From contig NZ_LMHJ01000001.1 in the NCBI RefSeq assembly GCF_001427795.1, positions 47,773 through 111,772 of the forward strand: a stretch of 64,000 nt of DNA. The letters run 5' to 3'. Position numbers and translations under genes: made by a program. Every line of letters begins with the position of its first letter. Within the stretch, counting starts at the first letter, position 1. Shown here piece after piece: positions 19,835 through 27,716 of the stretch. Source of the DNA: Nocardioides sp. Root682. GTDB taxonomy: Bacteria > Actinomycetota > Actinomycetes > Propionibacteriales > Nocardioidaceae. Under the pieces are notes generated by a model. The model saw only the letters and a list, made by a program, of their open reading frames with translations. It made no database searches and was not told the origin of the DNA.

Positions 19835-20446
19835 TTATGGGAACTGATCGGCGATCGCGGTGAGTCGTGCGACGTAGCCCGGCCAGTCGAATGCATCGGG
19901 GATGTTGGTCGATTCGCGGAGCATTCCCGTCGCACCGTCGATCTCCTCGCGGAGCACGTCGGCGTGACCTGCATGACGTGCCACATCGCTCATCACGTGG
20001 ATCGCGATCCGGTGCAGCGAGGTGGTCGCCCGCTCCTCGGGCCACCACGGCACCCGGCCCAGGGTGTCGAGTGGCAGCTCGTCGAAGGCAGCGTCCGCGA
20101 ACGCGCCCACCCGGCGGTAGAAGTCCAGGAGGTGGGCCGTGCTGACCTCGGCAGGCACCCACCAGTCGGCCTGCGGGTCGTCGTCGTAGACGTCGAGCGT
20201 GAGATACGCAGGATCGTCGGTGTCCGGCCACTCGCGGCCGAAGGTGGGTCCGAAGTAGCCGATCTCGACATTCGCGCAGTGCAGCACGATGCCGAGCAGA
20301 GTGGTGCCGGTCCGCGTCCGCGGCAGGCGGACCTCGCGTTCGCTGAGCCCGTCGAGCTTCCACACCAGCGCATCGCGTGACCGTTGCAGATAGGTGCGGA
20401 GGACGTCGACTGGTTGCTCGAGATCGGCCACCCGGCCATTGTGCAC
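19835..20446 (-). CDS. DinB-family (DUF664) protein
   Basis: The 203-residue protein resembles the DinB/YfiT four-helix bundle family, with a His in IVLHCANVEIGYFGP and the later pair H-x3-DVARHAGHADVLRE, the usual three-His metal site of DUF664 proteins. Members include thiol-S-transferases (mycothiol- or bacillithiol-dependent) and uncharacterised proteins; the substrate here is unknown. The GTG at 20446 directly follows the stop of the histidine kinase gene (TGA then GTG), so the two are coupled. A GTG five codons later is an alternative start. Confidence 0.85.
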   Translation of the reverse strand: MHNGRVADLEQPVDVLRTYLQRSRDALVWKLDGLSEREVRLPRTRTGTTLLGIVLHCANVEIGYFGPTFGREWPDTDDPAYLTLDVYDDDPQADWWVPAEVSTAHLLDFYRRVGAFADAAFDELPLDTLGRVPWWPEERATTSLHRIAIHVMSDVARHAGHADVLREEIDGATGMLRESTNIPDAFDWPGYVARLTAIADQFP

Positions 20447-21490
20447 TCAGGCGTGGACAGCGACCGGCCACGCCGTGAGCACGCTCGCACCGCCACCCGG
20501 GCGGTCGTCCACGACAACGGTCCCTCCGTGCGCCTTCACCAGGCCGGCCACGATGTAGAGGCCCAGCCCCGATCCCCCGCCCGTGGCGGCGGTCCAGAAC
20601 TTGGTGAAGATCCGCTTGCGGAGCTCGAGCGGGATGCCGTCACCTTCGTCGGTCACGGTGACCGCGACGTACGACGGGTCGACCGACCAGAGGCCGACGT
20701 GGACCCGCACGGTCCCGCTGCCGTGGCGCACGGCGTTCTCGATGACGTTGGTGATGACCTGCAACACCTTGTCGGGATCGGCGTCGACCAGCGGCAGGTC
20801 CTCGTCACTCTCGACCTCGATCGGCGTCGAGGTGATCACCGCGAGCGACCGGTGCACCTGCTCGGTCTTGGCCGCCAGGTCCGTGGGACGCCGGTGCAGC
20901 TGGAGCCGTCCGGTGTCGATCCGGGCGACGTCGAGGAGCTCGGTGATCAGCCGGCTCAACCGGTCCGCGTCGGCACCTGCCGTCGTGAGCATCAACAGCT
21001 TCTGCTCGTCGGTCAGCTTGTCCCAACGGTTGAGGAGCGCGTGGACGAAGCCCTTGACGCCAGTGAGCGGCGAACGGAGCTCGTGGGCGAGGGTGGCGAC
21101 CAGGTCGGAGCGGTCGCGGTCCAGGCGGGCTCGCCCGCGGCCCGAACGCAGCGAGATGGCAACCGACTCCACCGCCCGGATCGGACTGGCACCGGAACGC
21201 ACCGGGCGATGGAGTCGGGCGGCGACGAGGACCTCGGTCCCGTTCGGCAGGAGCCAGGTCTGCTCCGGAATCCCGGTGCGCGTCGGCAGGCCGCCGTAGG
21301 GCGCATTGGCGTCGGTCCACGCCTGCGCGTCGTGGTCGGTCAGCGCGAGCACGTCGCCGAGCGGCTTTCCGATGGCCGTGTCCGCATCGGCGTCGAGCAT
21401 CTGGGCCGCGACCACGTTGAGTGCCGTGACGAGTCCTGCACCGTCGGCAATCACGACGCCGTCAGGCAGCAGGTCGAGGGGGTCGCTCAC
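20447..21490 (-). CDS. Orphan PAS-domain sensor histidine kinase
   Basis: The 347-residue protein has an N-terminal PAS domain (about 5-115), a HisKA dimerisation helix with the phosphoacceptor His136 in TLAHELRSPL, and an HATPase domain with N-box NVIENAVRHG (Asn252), G1 DEGDGIP and G2 GSGLGLYIV. There is no transmembrane segment, so it should sense a cytoplasmic cue. The start is GTG 21490, overlapping the stop of the methyltransferase gene (GTGA); the longer open frame upstream overlaps that gene and is not credible. No response regulator is nearby, so its partner must be elsewhere. Confidence 0.92.
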   Translation of the reverse strand: MSDPLDLLPDGVVIADGAGLVTALNVVAAQMLDADADTAIGKPLGDVLALTDHDAQAWTDANAPYGGLPTRTGIPEQTWLLPNGTEVLVAARLHRPVRSGASPIRAVESVAISLRSGRGRARLDRDRSDLVATLAHELRSPLTGVKGFVHALLNRWDKLTDEQKLLMLTTAGADADRLSRLITELLDVARIDTGRLQLHRRPTDLAAKTEQVHRSLAVITSTPIEVESDEDLPLVDADPDKVLQVITNVIENAVRHGSGTVRVHVGLWSVDPSYVAVTVTDEGDGIPLELRKRIFTKFWTAATGGGSGLGLYIVAGLVKAHGGTVVVDDRPGGGASVLTAWPVAVHA

Positions 21491-22305
21491 CCTGCCATCA
21501 TGGCGCGGGTGCTGGCGTAGAGACAGACCGCCGCTGCCGTGGCGAGATTGAGCGACTCCGCGCGGCCCAGGATCGGGATGCTCACCCGGTGGTCGGCCAG
21601 CGCGGCGAGCTCGTCGGGCAGACCCCACGCCTCGTTGCCGAAGAGCCAGGCAGTCGGCTTCGCCAGCACGGCCTCGGCATCGAACAGATCGAGCTCTCCC
21701 CCACCGACGGCGGCCAGGACCTGGTAGCCGGCCGCGCGAGCTGCCGCGACGGCAGCCGCGGGATCGCGCTCGAGCGCGATCGGGACGTGGAACGCACTGC
21801 CCACCGAGGCGCGAATGGTCTTGGGGTTGTGCAGGTCGACCGCGTCGCCGGCGAGGACGACGCCAGCCGCACCGGCTGCGTCGGCGCAGCGGATCACGGT
21901 GCCGGCGTTGCCGGGGTCGCGGACGTCGGCGCAGATGGCGAGCAACGGGAGCGCGGAGGTTTCGAGGCTCGTCGCTTGCGCTCCTCGCACCTCAACCACC
22001 GCTGACAGCGGGACGTCGAGGAACCGGCAGACAGCCACCAGCCCGGCCGGGCTGACGCTGTCGCTGAGCCCACCCATCGCCCGGTCATCGACAAGAGTGA
22101 CGGGAGCGGCGCCGAGCAGCTCGGCGTGCTCGGAGGCTGCCGCGGGAGTCGCGAAGACCTCGATCACGCAGTCGGGGACGCCGAGTGCCCCTTCCACGGC
22201 CTTGGGGCCGTCGGCAAGGAAACACCGCCGCCCGGATCTCTCCGGACGGCGGTGCAATTTCCGTGCGTCCTTGACCCTGGTGTTACCAGCGGTCAGGGGA
22301 ACCAT
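21487..22305 (-). CDS. SpoU/TrmH-family RNA 2'-O-methyltransferase
   Basis: This is a knotted (SPOUT) methyltransferase of 272 residues. The C-terminal catalytic domain carries the three SpoU motifs: DVRDPGNAGTVIRCADAAG, LFGNEAWGLP, and the SAM-binding end IPILGRAESLNLATAAAVCLY. The N-terminal substrate-binding domain covers about 1-100. Such TsnR-like genes often follow rplT in Actinobacteria and modify rRNA; the exact target nucleotide cannot be told. GGAG lies upstream of the ATG at 22305. Its first 90 bases contain a strong terminator-like hairpin (22223-22254). Confidence 0.93.
   Translation of the reverse strand: MVPLTAGNTRVKDARKLHRRPERSGRRCFLADGPKAVEGALGVPDCVIEVFATPAAASEHAELLGAAPVTLVDDRAMGGLSDSVSPAGLVAVCRFLDVPLSAVVEVRGAQATSLETSALPLLAICADVRDPGNAGTVIRCADAAGAAGVVLAGDAVDLHNPKTIRASVGSAFHVPIALERDPAAAVAAARAAGYQVLAAVGGGELDLFDAEAVLAKPTAWLFGNEAWGLPDELAALADHRVSIPILGRAESLNLATAAAVCLYASTRAMMAG
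22216..22254 (-). terminator. Terminator-like hairpin within the start of the SpoU gene
   Basis: Bases 22223-22235 pair with 22242-22254 (12 of 13 pairs, six-base loop). On the minus strand the stem is followed by TTTCCTT. It lies about 50 bases inside the methyltransferase gene and about 70 bases after the rplT stop. It could act as a partial terminator for the infC-rpmI-rplT transcript, which translation of the downstream gene would modulate, or it may just reflect Arg/Gly-rich coding sequence. Confidence 0.4.
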
Positions 22306-22322
22306 TCGTCAGGCTCCGAGAC

Positions 22323-22709
22323 TCAGGCAGAGACCTTGGGCGCGTTGACGTCCTCGGGCAGAGCAGCCTTGGCCTGCGCAACGATCGCGGAGAAGGTCGC
22401 CGGCTCGTTGACGGCGAGGTCGGCAAGGATCTTGCGGTCGACCTCGATGCCCGCCAGGTTCAGGCCCTGGATGAAGCGGTTGTAGGTCAGGCCCTCCGCG
22501 CGGGCAGCGGCGTTGATGCGCTGGATCCACAGGCGGCGGAAGTTGCCCTTGTTCTTCTTGCGGTCGTTGTAGCTGTAGACCAGGGAGTGGGTGACCTGCT
22601 CCTTGGCCTTGCGGTACAGCCGCGAGCGCTGGCCGCGGTAACCGCTGGCCCGCTCGAGGGTGGTACGACGCTTCTTCGCCGCGTTCACTGCGCGCTTGAC
22701 GCGTGCCAT
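22323..22709 (-). CDS. rplT: 50S ribosomal protein L20
   Basis: This 128-residue basic protein starts [38 protein letters not shown], the typical extended N-terminal tail of L20 that threads into 23S rRNA, followed by the globular domain ([14 protein letters not shown]). It is needed for early 50S assembly. AAGGAG lies eight bases before the ATG. It is third in the conserved infC-rpmI-rplT operon. Confidence 0.98.
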   Translation of the reverse strand: MARVKRAVNAAKKRRTTLERASGYRGQRSRLYRKAKEQVTHSLVYSYNDRKKNKGNFRRLWIQRINAAARAEGLTYNRFIQGLNLAGIEVDRKILADLAVNEPATFSAIVAQAKAALPEDVNAPKVSA

Positions 22710-22747
22710 GTTGTGCTCCTTGTTTCAGTGATCAGTGCGAAGGGCGG

Positions 22748-22942
22748 TCAGAGACCGAGCATCTTCTTCGCGCGCGGGACGTCGTTCTTGGCAACCTCGA
22801 CCGTGCCGCTGAGGCGGCGGGTGACCTTGGAGGCCTTCTTCTCGAGGTTGTGGCGCTTGCCGGCCTTCTCCCGAAGGATCTTGCCGGTGCCCGTCACCTT
22901 GAACCGCTTGCTGGCACCGGAGTGCGTCTTGTTCTTCGGCAT
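22748..22942 (-). CDS. rpmI: 50S ribosomal protein L35
   Basis: This 64-residue basic protein, beginning [20 protein letters not shown], is typical of bL35. AAGGAG precedes the ATG at 22942. It is the middle gene of infC-rpmI-rplT, with gaps of 62 and 38 bases to its neighbours. Confidence 0.98.
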   Translation of the reverse strand: MPKNKTHSGASKRFKVTGTGKILREKAGKRHNLEKKASKVTRRLSGTVEVAKNDVPRAKKMLGL

Positions 22943-23004
22943 GTCTCTCGTCTCCTTGTTGCGAAGTCAGGTGGTCCCGGTGTGAACCGGACCAGGGGTG
23001 TTGC

Positions 23005-23688
23005 TCAGGCTTCGATCTCGGGGTCGAGGTTCTCCGAGCGACCCCGTTCCTTCTTCTGAGCAGCAGGCTTGATGGCCGTGCGCTCTGCCTGTGCGGCGCG
23101 GTCCTCGGCCTCTTCGGCCTCCCGCTCGGCACGACGCTCTTCCTTGGCCGCCTTGACCTCGGCCTTGGCCTCGGCCTTCTTCTTGTGCGGACCCAGGACC
23201 ATCACCATGTTGCGGCCGTCCTGCTTGGGGTTGGACTCGATGAAGCCGAGCTCCCCGATGTCTTCGGCCAGTCGCTGCAGCAGGCGGTACCCCAGCTCGG
23301 GGCGGTGCTGCTCGCGACCACGGAACATGATCGTGATCTTGACCTTGTCGCCAGCCTTGAGGAAGCGCACCACGTGACCCTTCTTGGTCTCGTAGTCGTG
23401 CGCGTCGATCTTCGGCCGGAGCTTCATCTCCTTGATGACGACGTTGGTCTGGTTCCGTCGTGCTTCACGGGCCTTCTGGGCGTTCTCGTACTTGAACTTC
23501 CCGTAGTCCATGAGCTTGCAGACGGGGGGCTTGCCCATGGGGGCGATCTCCACCAGGTCCAGATCGGCCTCTTGCGCGAGCTTGAGTGCCTGGTCGGTGG
23601 AAACGATGCCCACGGTCTCGCCGTTGGGTCCAACAAGCCGGACCTCGGGAACCCGGATCCGCTCGTTGATGCGCAGCTCGGTGCTGAT
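23005..23688 (-). CDS. infC: Translation initiation factor IF-3, ATC start
   Basis: IF-3 binds the 30S subunit, prevents subunit joining and rejects non-canonical start codons. The protein shows the N domain from [18 protein letters not shown], a lysine-rich linker near [27 protein letters not shown], and the C domain [21 protein letters not shown], followed by a charged tail of about 50 residues. I place the start at ATC 23688: GGAGG ends four bases upstream and the product aligns with the family N-terminus. IF-3 autoregulation through a rare start codon is known in other bacteria. An in-frame GTG 12 codons upstream is the alternative if ATC is not used. Confidence 0.93.
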   Translation of the reverse strand: MSTELRINERIRVPEVRLVGPNGETVGIVSTDQALKLAQEADLDLVEIAPMGKPPVCKLMDYGKFKYENAQKAREARRNQTNVVIKEMKLRPKIDAHDYETKKGHVVRFLKAGDKVKITIMFRGREQHRPELGYRLLQRLAEDIGELGFIESNPKQDGRNMVMVLGPHKKKAEAKAEVKAAKEERRAEREAEEAEDRAAQAERTAIKPAAQKKERGRSENLDPEIEA

Positions 23689-23747
23689 GTGTCCTCCAAA
23701 CTCGTTCGGTCGGGAGTCCGTCACCGTTTTTCCCGGATGGATCTGGG

Positions 23748-23853
23748 AAAAGGAAAAGGCTCCCGCTAAAACAAGCGGAAGCCAGTCACGAGCCCCGAAC
23801 TGCCACTCCGCCCGTTTCACGACACTGTGGTGAAACAACGGAGCTTGGGGCTC
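23748..23853 (-). promoter_or_regulatory. Structured infC leader with attenuator
   Basis: On the minus strand the leader first forms a three-tier stem (23853-23790): GAGCCCC with GGGGCTC, CTCCG with CGGAG, GTTTCAC with GTGAAAC. It then forms a terminator hairpin at 23783-23758 (10-base stem with one mismatch, six-base loop) followed by TTTTCCTTTT. The terminator ends about 60 bases before the ATC of infC. This is the layout of a ribosomal-protein or IF-3 attenuator; the ligand is not visible. Confidence 0.7.
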
Positions 23854-23991
23854 TCCATGGACCGGACCCGACAGCCTGGCGGCCGTGCGGGTGGGAGACG
23901 ATGGTGCTGGTCCCCGCTTGTGGATCTGCCACCTCGTGCGAGGCAGCTGATCGGTCAACACCCGATGGTATCGGAGATGTTCCGCCTGCGA

Positions 23992-24552
23992 CTAATCCGC
24001 AACGTGGTCGTTCGAGGCAGTGCCGAGCCAACCCCAGCCGCCGTCCTCGAGCTGGACCGTCGTCCAACCCGAAGCGACGCGGTGGAGGTCGTCGTCGGCC
24101 AGCGCGAACGCGTGCGGTCCAGCGACGTCGACGACCACGGCAGCGGCACCTTCCTGGACCGCTGTCGCTGCCGCGAGGTGTGCCGCGACCGGCACCGGTC
24201 GGGCCTGCGGGTCCCAGCTGGCGAGCGCTTCGAGGTCGGTGAAGGCGAGCAGCGCGAGCCGGCCGTCGGCTCCGGTCAGCAGTACGGCGGCCATGTCGCT
24301 CGACTTGTCGGTGACCAGTGCGGTTCCGTCGGCGCCGACAGCTCCCTCGCCGGTCTCGCCGAGAAGGGCGATCACCGGAACGATCAGGCGCGCGGGTGTG
24401 AGGGCGGCGATGACCGCGGGATACGGCGCCGACCCTTCGTCGTACTCCCTGAGGGCGGTGGCGAGTGCGGCATCGGCACTGCCGTCGTCATCGACGTAGG
24501 CCGATCCTTCGAGACGGCGGGCATCCGGTCGCTCGTTCGGCGGTTCGGTCAC
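23992..24552 (-). CDS. SseB-domain protein
   Basis: The 186-residue cytosolic protein carries one SseB-like domain. The segment VTDKSSDMAAVLLTGADGRLALLAFTDLEALASWDPQARPVPV is the family's hallmark (a turn of ADGR-LLAFTD-AL-W). Such proteins are widespread in Actinobacteria next to infC; the biochemical role is unknown. The start is GTG at 24552 with no good ribosome site. The infC leader begins about 140 bases after its stop. It is divergent from the PLP-enzyme gene, with starts 35 bases apart. Confidence 0.8.
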   Translation of the reverse strand: MTEPPNERPDARRLEGSAYVDDDGSADAALATALREYDEGSAPYPAVIAALTPARLIVPVIALLGETGEGAVGADGTALVTDKSSDMAAVLLTGADGRLALLAFTDLEALASWDPQARPVPVAAHLAAATAVQEGAAAVVVDVAGPHAFALADDDLHRVASGWTTVQLEDGGWGWLGTASNDHVAD

Positions 24553-24586
24553 CGGAGGATCATGGCACTCGTGGAACCATGACGAC

Positions 24587-25822
24587 GTGCATCACACGTC
24601 TGTCGCGCGCAACCGGCTCGCCGCGCGCCTTGCCACGGCCGTCCAGGCCTGGCCCGACCCGCTGTCCACCCCGACGTTCGTCGTCGACCTCGACGCCTTC
24701 GACGCCAACGCCGCCGACTTGGTCCGCCGGGCAGGCGGTACACCGATCCGGGTGGCGTCGAAGTCGCTGCGGGTCCCTGCGCTGATCACCCGGGCACTGG
24801 CGATCGACGGCTTCGCCGGGGTGCTGGCCTACACGCTGGCCGAGGCCCTGTGGCTGGCCGACCAGGACATCAGTGATGACGTCGTGGTCGCCTACCCGAG
24901 CGTCGACCGACGCGCGCTGTCCGCCCTGGTGGCGTCGCCTCGCGCGGCGTCGCGGATCACGATCATGATCGATGACGTCGCCCACCTCGACGCGGTCGAC
25001 GCCCTGCGCGCCTCCACGGCGGTCCCGGTCCGGGTGGCGATCGACATCGATGCCGGGCTGCGGTGGGGTGGCCAGCTGGTCGGACCCAAGCGTTCTCCCC
25101 TGTACGACGTCGGCTCGGTGAGCGAGCTCGCCCGCACCGTGATCGAACGCCCGGGGTTCCAGCTCGTCGGCGTGATGACCTACGAGGGCCAGGTGGCCGG
25201 CGTGCCCGATGCGGTGCCGCACCAGCGTGCGAAGTCGGCCGTGGTGCGCAAGCTCAAGCAGATGTCGGTCGCCCAGCTGACGGTGCGCCGGACGGCGATC
25301 AACGAGGCACTGACCGCTCTCGAGGGCCACCGCAACCACACCGGCCCGATCTTCTGGAACGCCGGAGGGTCCGGATCGCTGGAGTCCTCGGCGTCCGACC
25401 CGGTCGTCACCGAGGTCACCGCGGGGTCCGGGTTGCTGGGACCGACGCTGTTCGACCACTACGAGTCGTTCCGTCCTGCACCTGCCGCGTTCTTCGGCCT
25501 GCCGGTCACTCGCAAGCCGACCAGCGACATCGCGACCGTGCACGGCGGCGGCCTGATCGCCTCGGGCCCGTCGGGCGCCGACCGTGCTCCCACACCGTGG
25601 GCTCCAGCCGGGCTGAACCTGACCGGGCTCGAGGGTGCCGGCGAGGTCCAGACGCCGCTGGTCGGCACCAACGCGGCGACCCTCGCGATCGGCGATCTCG
25701 TGTGGTTCCGGCACGCGAAGTCCGGTGAGCCGTTCGAGCACGGCACGACCGTCCTGCTCGCCGACGGTGAACGCTTCGTCGACGAAGTCCCGACCTACCG
25801 GGGACATGGCCTCGCCTTCTGA
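24587..25822 (+). CDS. Amino-acid deaminase/aldolase, alanine-racemase-fold PLP enzyme
   Basis: The 411-residue protein belongs to the fold-type III (alanine racemase N-terminal) PLP enzymes, in the D-threonine aldolase / D-serine dehydratase-like branch. The Schiff-base lysine is Lys59 in IRVASKSLRVP after a TPTFVVDLDAFDANAADL opening. The C-terminal metal-binding-type segment IGDLVWFRHAKSGEPFEHGTTVLL fits the branch. The substrate is not determinable. The GTG at 24587 is the best start in the frame. Its 3' end overlaps the next gene by 17 bases, so the two are linked. Confidence 0.85.
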   Translation: MHHTSVARNRLAARLATAVQAWPDPLSTPTFVVDLDAFDANAADLVRRAGGTPIRVASKSLRVPALITRALAIDGFAGVLAYTLAEALWLADQDISDDVVVAYPSVDRRALSALVASPRAASRITIMIDDVAHLDAVDALRASTAVPVRVAIDIDAGLRWGGQLVGPKRSPLYDVGSVSELARTVIERPGFQLVGVMTYEGQVAGVPDAVPHQRAKSAVVRKLKQMSVAQLTVRRTAINEALTALEGHRNHTGPIFWNAGGSGSLESSASDPVVTEVTAGSGLLGPTLFDHYESFRPAPAAFFGLPVTRKPTSDIATVHGGGLIASGPSGADRAPTPWAPAGLNLTGLEGAGEVQTPLVGTNAATLAIGDLVWFRHAKSGEPFEHGTTVLLADGERFVDEVPTYRGHGLAF

Positions 25823-26342
25823 GGTCCTGGCTGCCGCACTGGCTCGACCTGTGTCGCTGGGCGCGGGACGGCTGATCTGCATCGACGGCCTCGCCGGGTC
25901 GGGCAAGACGACGCTCGCAGCCGGGATCGCTGCGCTCGCTCCCGAAGCCGTCGTGATCGGCACGGACGAGATGCTCGAGGGCTGGCGCGGGCTGCCCGGG
26001 CTGGGCACCAGCATCGAGGGGCTGCTCCGTCCGCTCGCTTCGGGAGCGACCGGCCGCTGGCGTCGATGGGACTGGCTGGCGAACGGCTGGGCCGAGACGC
26101 GCGACGTCACCCCCGGCCCGCTGTTGGTCCTCGAGGGCGTCGGCTCCGCCGCGGCGTCGTACGACGACCTGGTGACCTTGCTCGTCTGGGTGGAGGCCGA
26201 CCGGGAGACCCGGCTGGCGCGCGGGCTCGCACGCGACGGGGACGACCAGCGCGGCCACTGGCTGACGTGGCTCGACGACGAGGCTGCGCTGCATGCCCGC
26301 GAGGACACCCGCGCTCGTGCCGACGTCGTCATCACCACCTGA
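25806..26342 (+). CDS. Small P-loop kinase (uridine-kinase-like)
   Basis: The 178-residue protein has a clear Walker A motif, GLAGSGKTT, near residue 29, and the length and general layout of a nucleoside/small-molecule kinase (VLEGVGSAAASYDDL as Walker B region; EADRETRLARGLARDG as lid). The substrate is unknown. The ATG at 25806 lies inside the end of the preceding PLP-enzyme gene. An operon with that enzyme and the following aldose epimerase suggests a small metabolic module. Confidence 0.8.
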   Translation: MASPSEVLAAALARPVSLGAGRLICIDGLAGSGKTTLAAGIAALAPEAVVIGTDEMLEGWRGLPGLGTSIEGLLRPLASGATGRWRRWDWLANGWAETRDVTPGPLLVLEGVGSAAASYDDLVTLLVWVEADRETRLARGLARDGDDQRGHWLTWLDDEAALHAREDTRARADVVITT

Positions 26343-26363
26343 TCTGGCACCGCGCCCCCGCTA

Positions 26364-27263
26364 GTGTCCGATGTCGTGAAGCCACCGAGCGGGGACCAGT
26401 ACGCCATCGAGTCCGCGGGCTACCGGGCCGTGATCACCGAGAGCGGTGGCGCCCTGCGCGGCCTCACCTTCGAGGGGCGCGCGCTGATCGAGGGATTCGC
26501 GGAGGACGCGATGGCCGACGGCGGCCGAGGCCAGCTGCTGATGCCCTGGCCGAACCGGATCCGGGACGGCCGCTACTCCTTCGGCGGCAAGGAGCACCAG
26601 CTCGCGCTCACCGAGCCGTCGCGGCAGAACGCCTCGCACGGATTGGTGCGCTGGGTGGCGTGGTCGGTCGTCTCACACGAGGTCGATCGACTGGAGCTCG
26701 GCTACTTCCTGCCGGCCCAGACCGGCTACCCGTGGGCGCTGGACCTGCGGGTCACCTACGAGGTCGGCCCGGACGGGCTGCAGGTGACCCAGGCCGCGAC
26801 GAACCTGGCTGACTCCCCCGCTCCTTATGCCTCGGGGGCACATCCCTACCTGGTGGCGGGCCCACCTCCGTGTGACGGTTGGCGCCTGGACGTCGCGGCA
26901 GCGACCTGCCTCACCGTCGATGAGGAACGACTCCTGCCGACCGGCCGGGCATCCTTCGACGGGGTCCTCAGCGATCCGCTCGCGAGCACTGTCCTCAACC
27001 ACGCCGTGACCGACCTCGACCGTGACGACGCCGGTGTCACGACCGTGCGGCTGACGGCCTCGGACGGTGGCGTCGAGCTCTGGGTCGACGAGAACCACCG
27101 CTGGCTGCAGGTCTACACCGGTGACGACACGAAGACGCCGCGCGCTTCGGTGGCCATCGAGCCGATGACCGCTCGCCCGGACGCCTTCAACTCGGGTGAC
27201 GACCTGGTGGTGCTTCAACCCGCCGAGACCTTCGCGGCGACGTGGGGAATCCGCGCGCTCTGA
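26364..27263 (+). CDS. Aldose 1-epimerase
   Basis: This is a galactose mutarotase family member (299 residues), interconverting sugar anomers or hexose-6-phosphate-like substrates. The beta-sandwich motifs include the substrate Arg in MPWPNRIRDGRY, the two His in NASHGLVR and SGAHPYL, and the catalytic Glu in VAIEPMTARPDAF. The start is GTG 26364. Its stop abuts the stop of the convergent PH-domain gene with no gap. Cytosolic; no signal peptide. Confidence 0.9.
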   Translation: MSDVVKPPSGDQYAIESAGYRAVITESGGALRGLTFEGRALIEGFAEDAMADGGRGQLLMPWPNRIRDGRYSFGGKEHQLALTEPSRQNASHGLVRWVAWSVVSHEVDRLELGYFLPAQTGYPWALDLRVTYEVGPDGLQVTQAATNLADSPAPYASGAHPYLVAGPPPCDGWRLDVAAATCLTVDEERLLPTGRASFDGVLSDPLASTVLNHAVTDLDRDDAGVTTVRLTASDGGVELWVDENHRWLQVYTGDDTKTPRASVAIEPMTARPDAFNSGDDLVVLQPAETFAATWGIRAL

Positions 27264-27716
27264 TCAGACCTTGTGCTCGGCCACGACGGCCCGCAGCTCG
27301 CGGATCGCGATGGCAGCCCGCTGCCCGTCGGAGGAGTGGATGCCCATCAGGGACAGCTTCTCGTCCTCGCCCTGCAGCAGGTGCGGCCACGGTGCGCCCT
27401 GCGGGAACCTCACCGCGCCCACTTCGGACCAGGCCAGCTCCCGTTTGCGATAACCGTTGACAACCGTGAGCCCCTCGGCACGGGCGGTGACCCGGGACCG
27501 CGCGAGGCCGTTCATCAGGACCAGGCCGAACAGGATGATGCCGATGACGGTGGCCTTCTGCAGGAACCCGACCGAGTCCTTCGTCTCCTGGTCGAAGCCG
27601 ACCCAGAGCCACGCGAACGCACCGACCAGGAAGACACCGAAGACGGCCGCGGCCATCCGTGGACCGAACGGACGCCAGGTCCGAGGCAACGCAGGTGCTC
27701 CCTGGGGCTCCGCCAT
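27264..27716 (-). CDS. PH-domain membrane protein
   Basis: The 150-residue protein has two transmembrane helices (about 20-40 and 53-70) then a cytosolic bacterial PH-like domain (about 75-150; SRVTARAEGLTVVNGYRKRELAWSEVGAVRFPQGAPW). Small PH proteins of this type (DUF2581/bPH6) occur next to hisG in many Actinobacteria; the role is unknown. Its ATG overlaps the hisG stop, so it is the last gene of a hisE-hisG-PH unit. Confidence 0.85.
   Translation of the reverse strand: MAEPQGAPALPRTWRPFGPRMAAAVFGVFLVGAFAWLWVGFDQETKDSVGFLQKATVIGIILFGLVLMNGLARSRVTARAEGLTVVNGYRKRELAWSEVGAVRFPQGAPWPHLLQGEDEKLSLMGIHSSDGQRAAIAIRELRAVVAEHKV

Noticed and set aside
23941..23991. TTGACC at 23958-23953 as an infC -35 box
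   Set aside because: No -10 hexamer lies 16-19 bases downstream, so the infC promoter cannot be placed from this.
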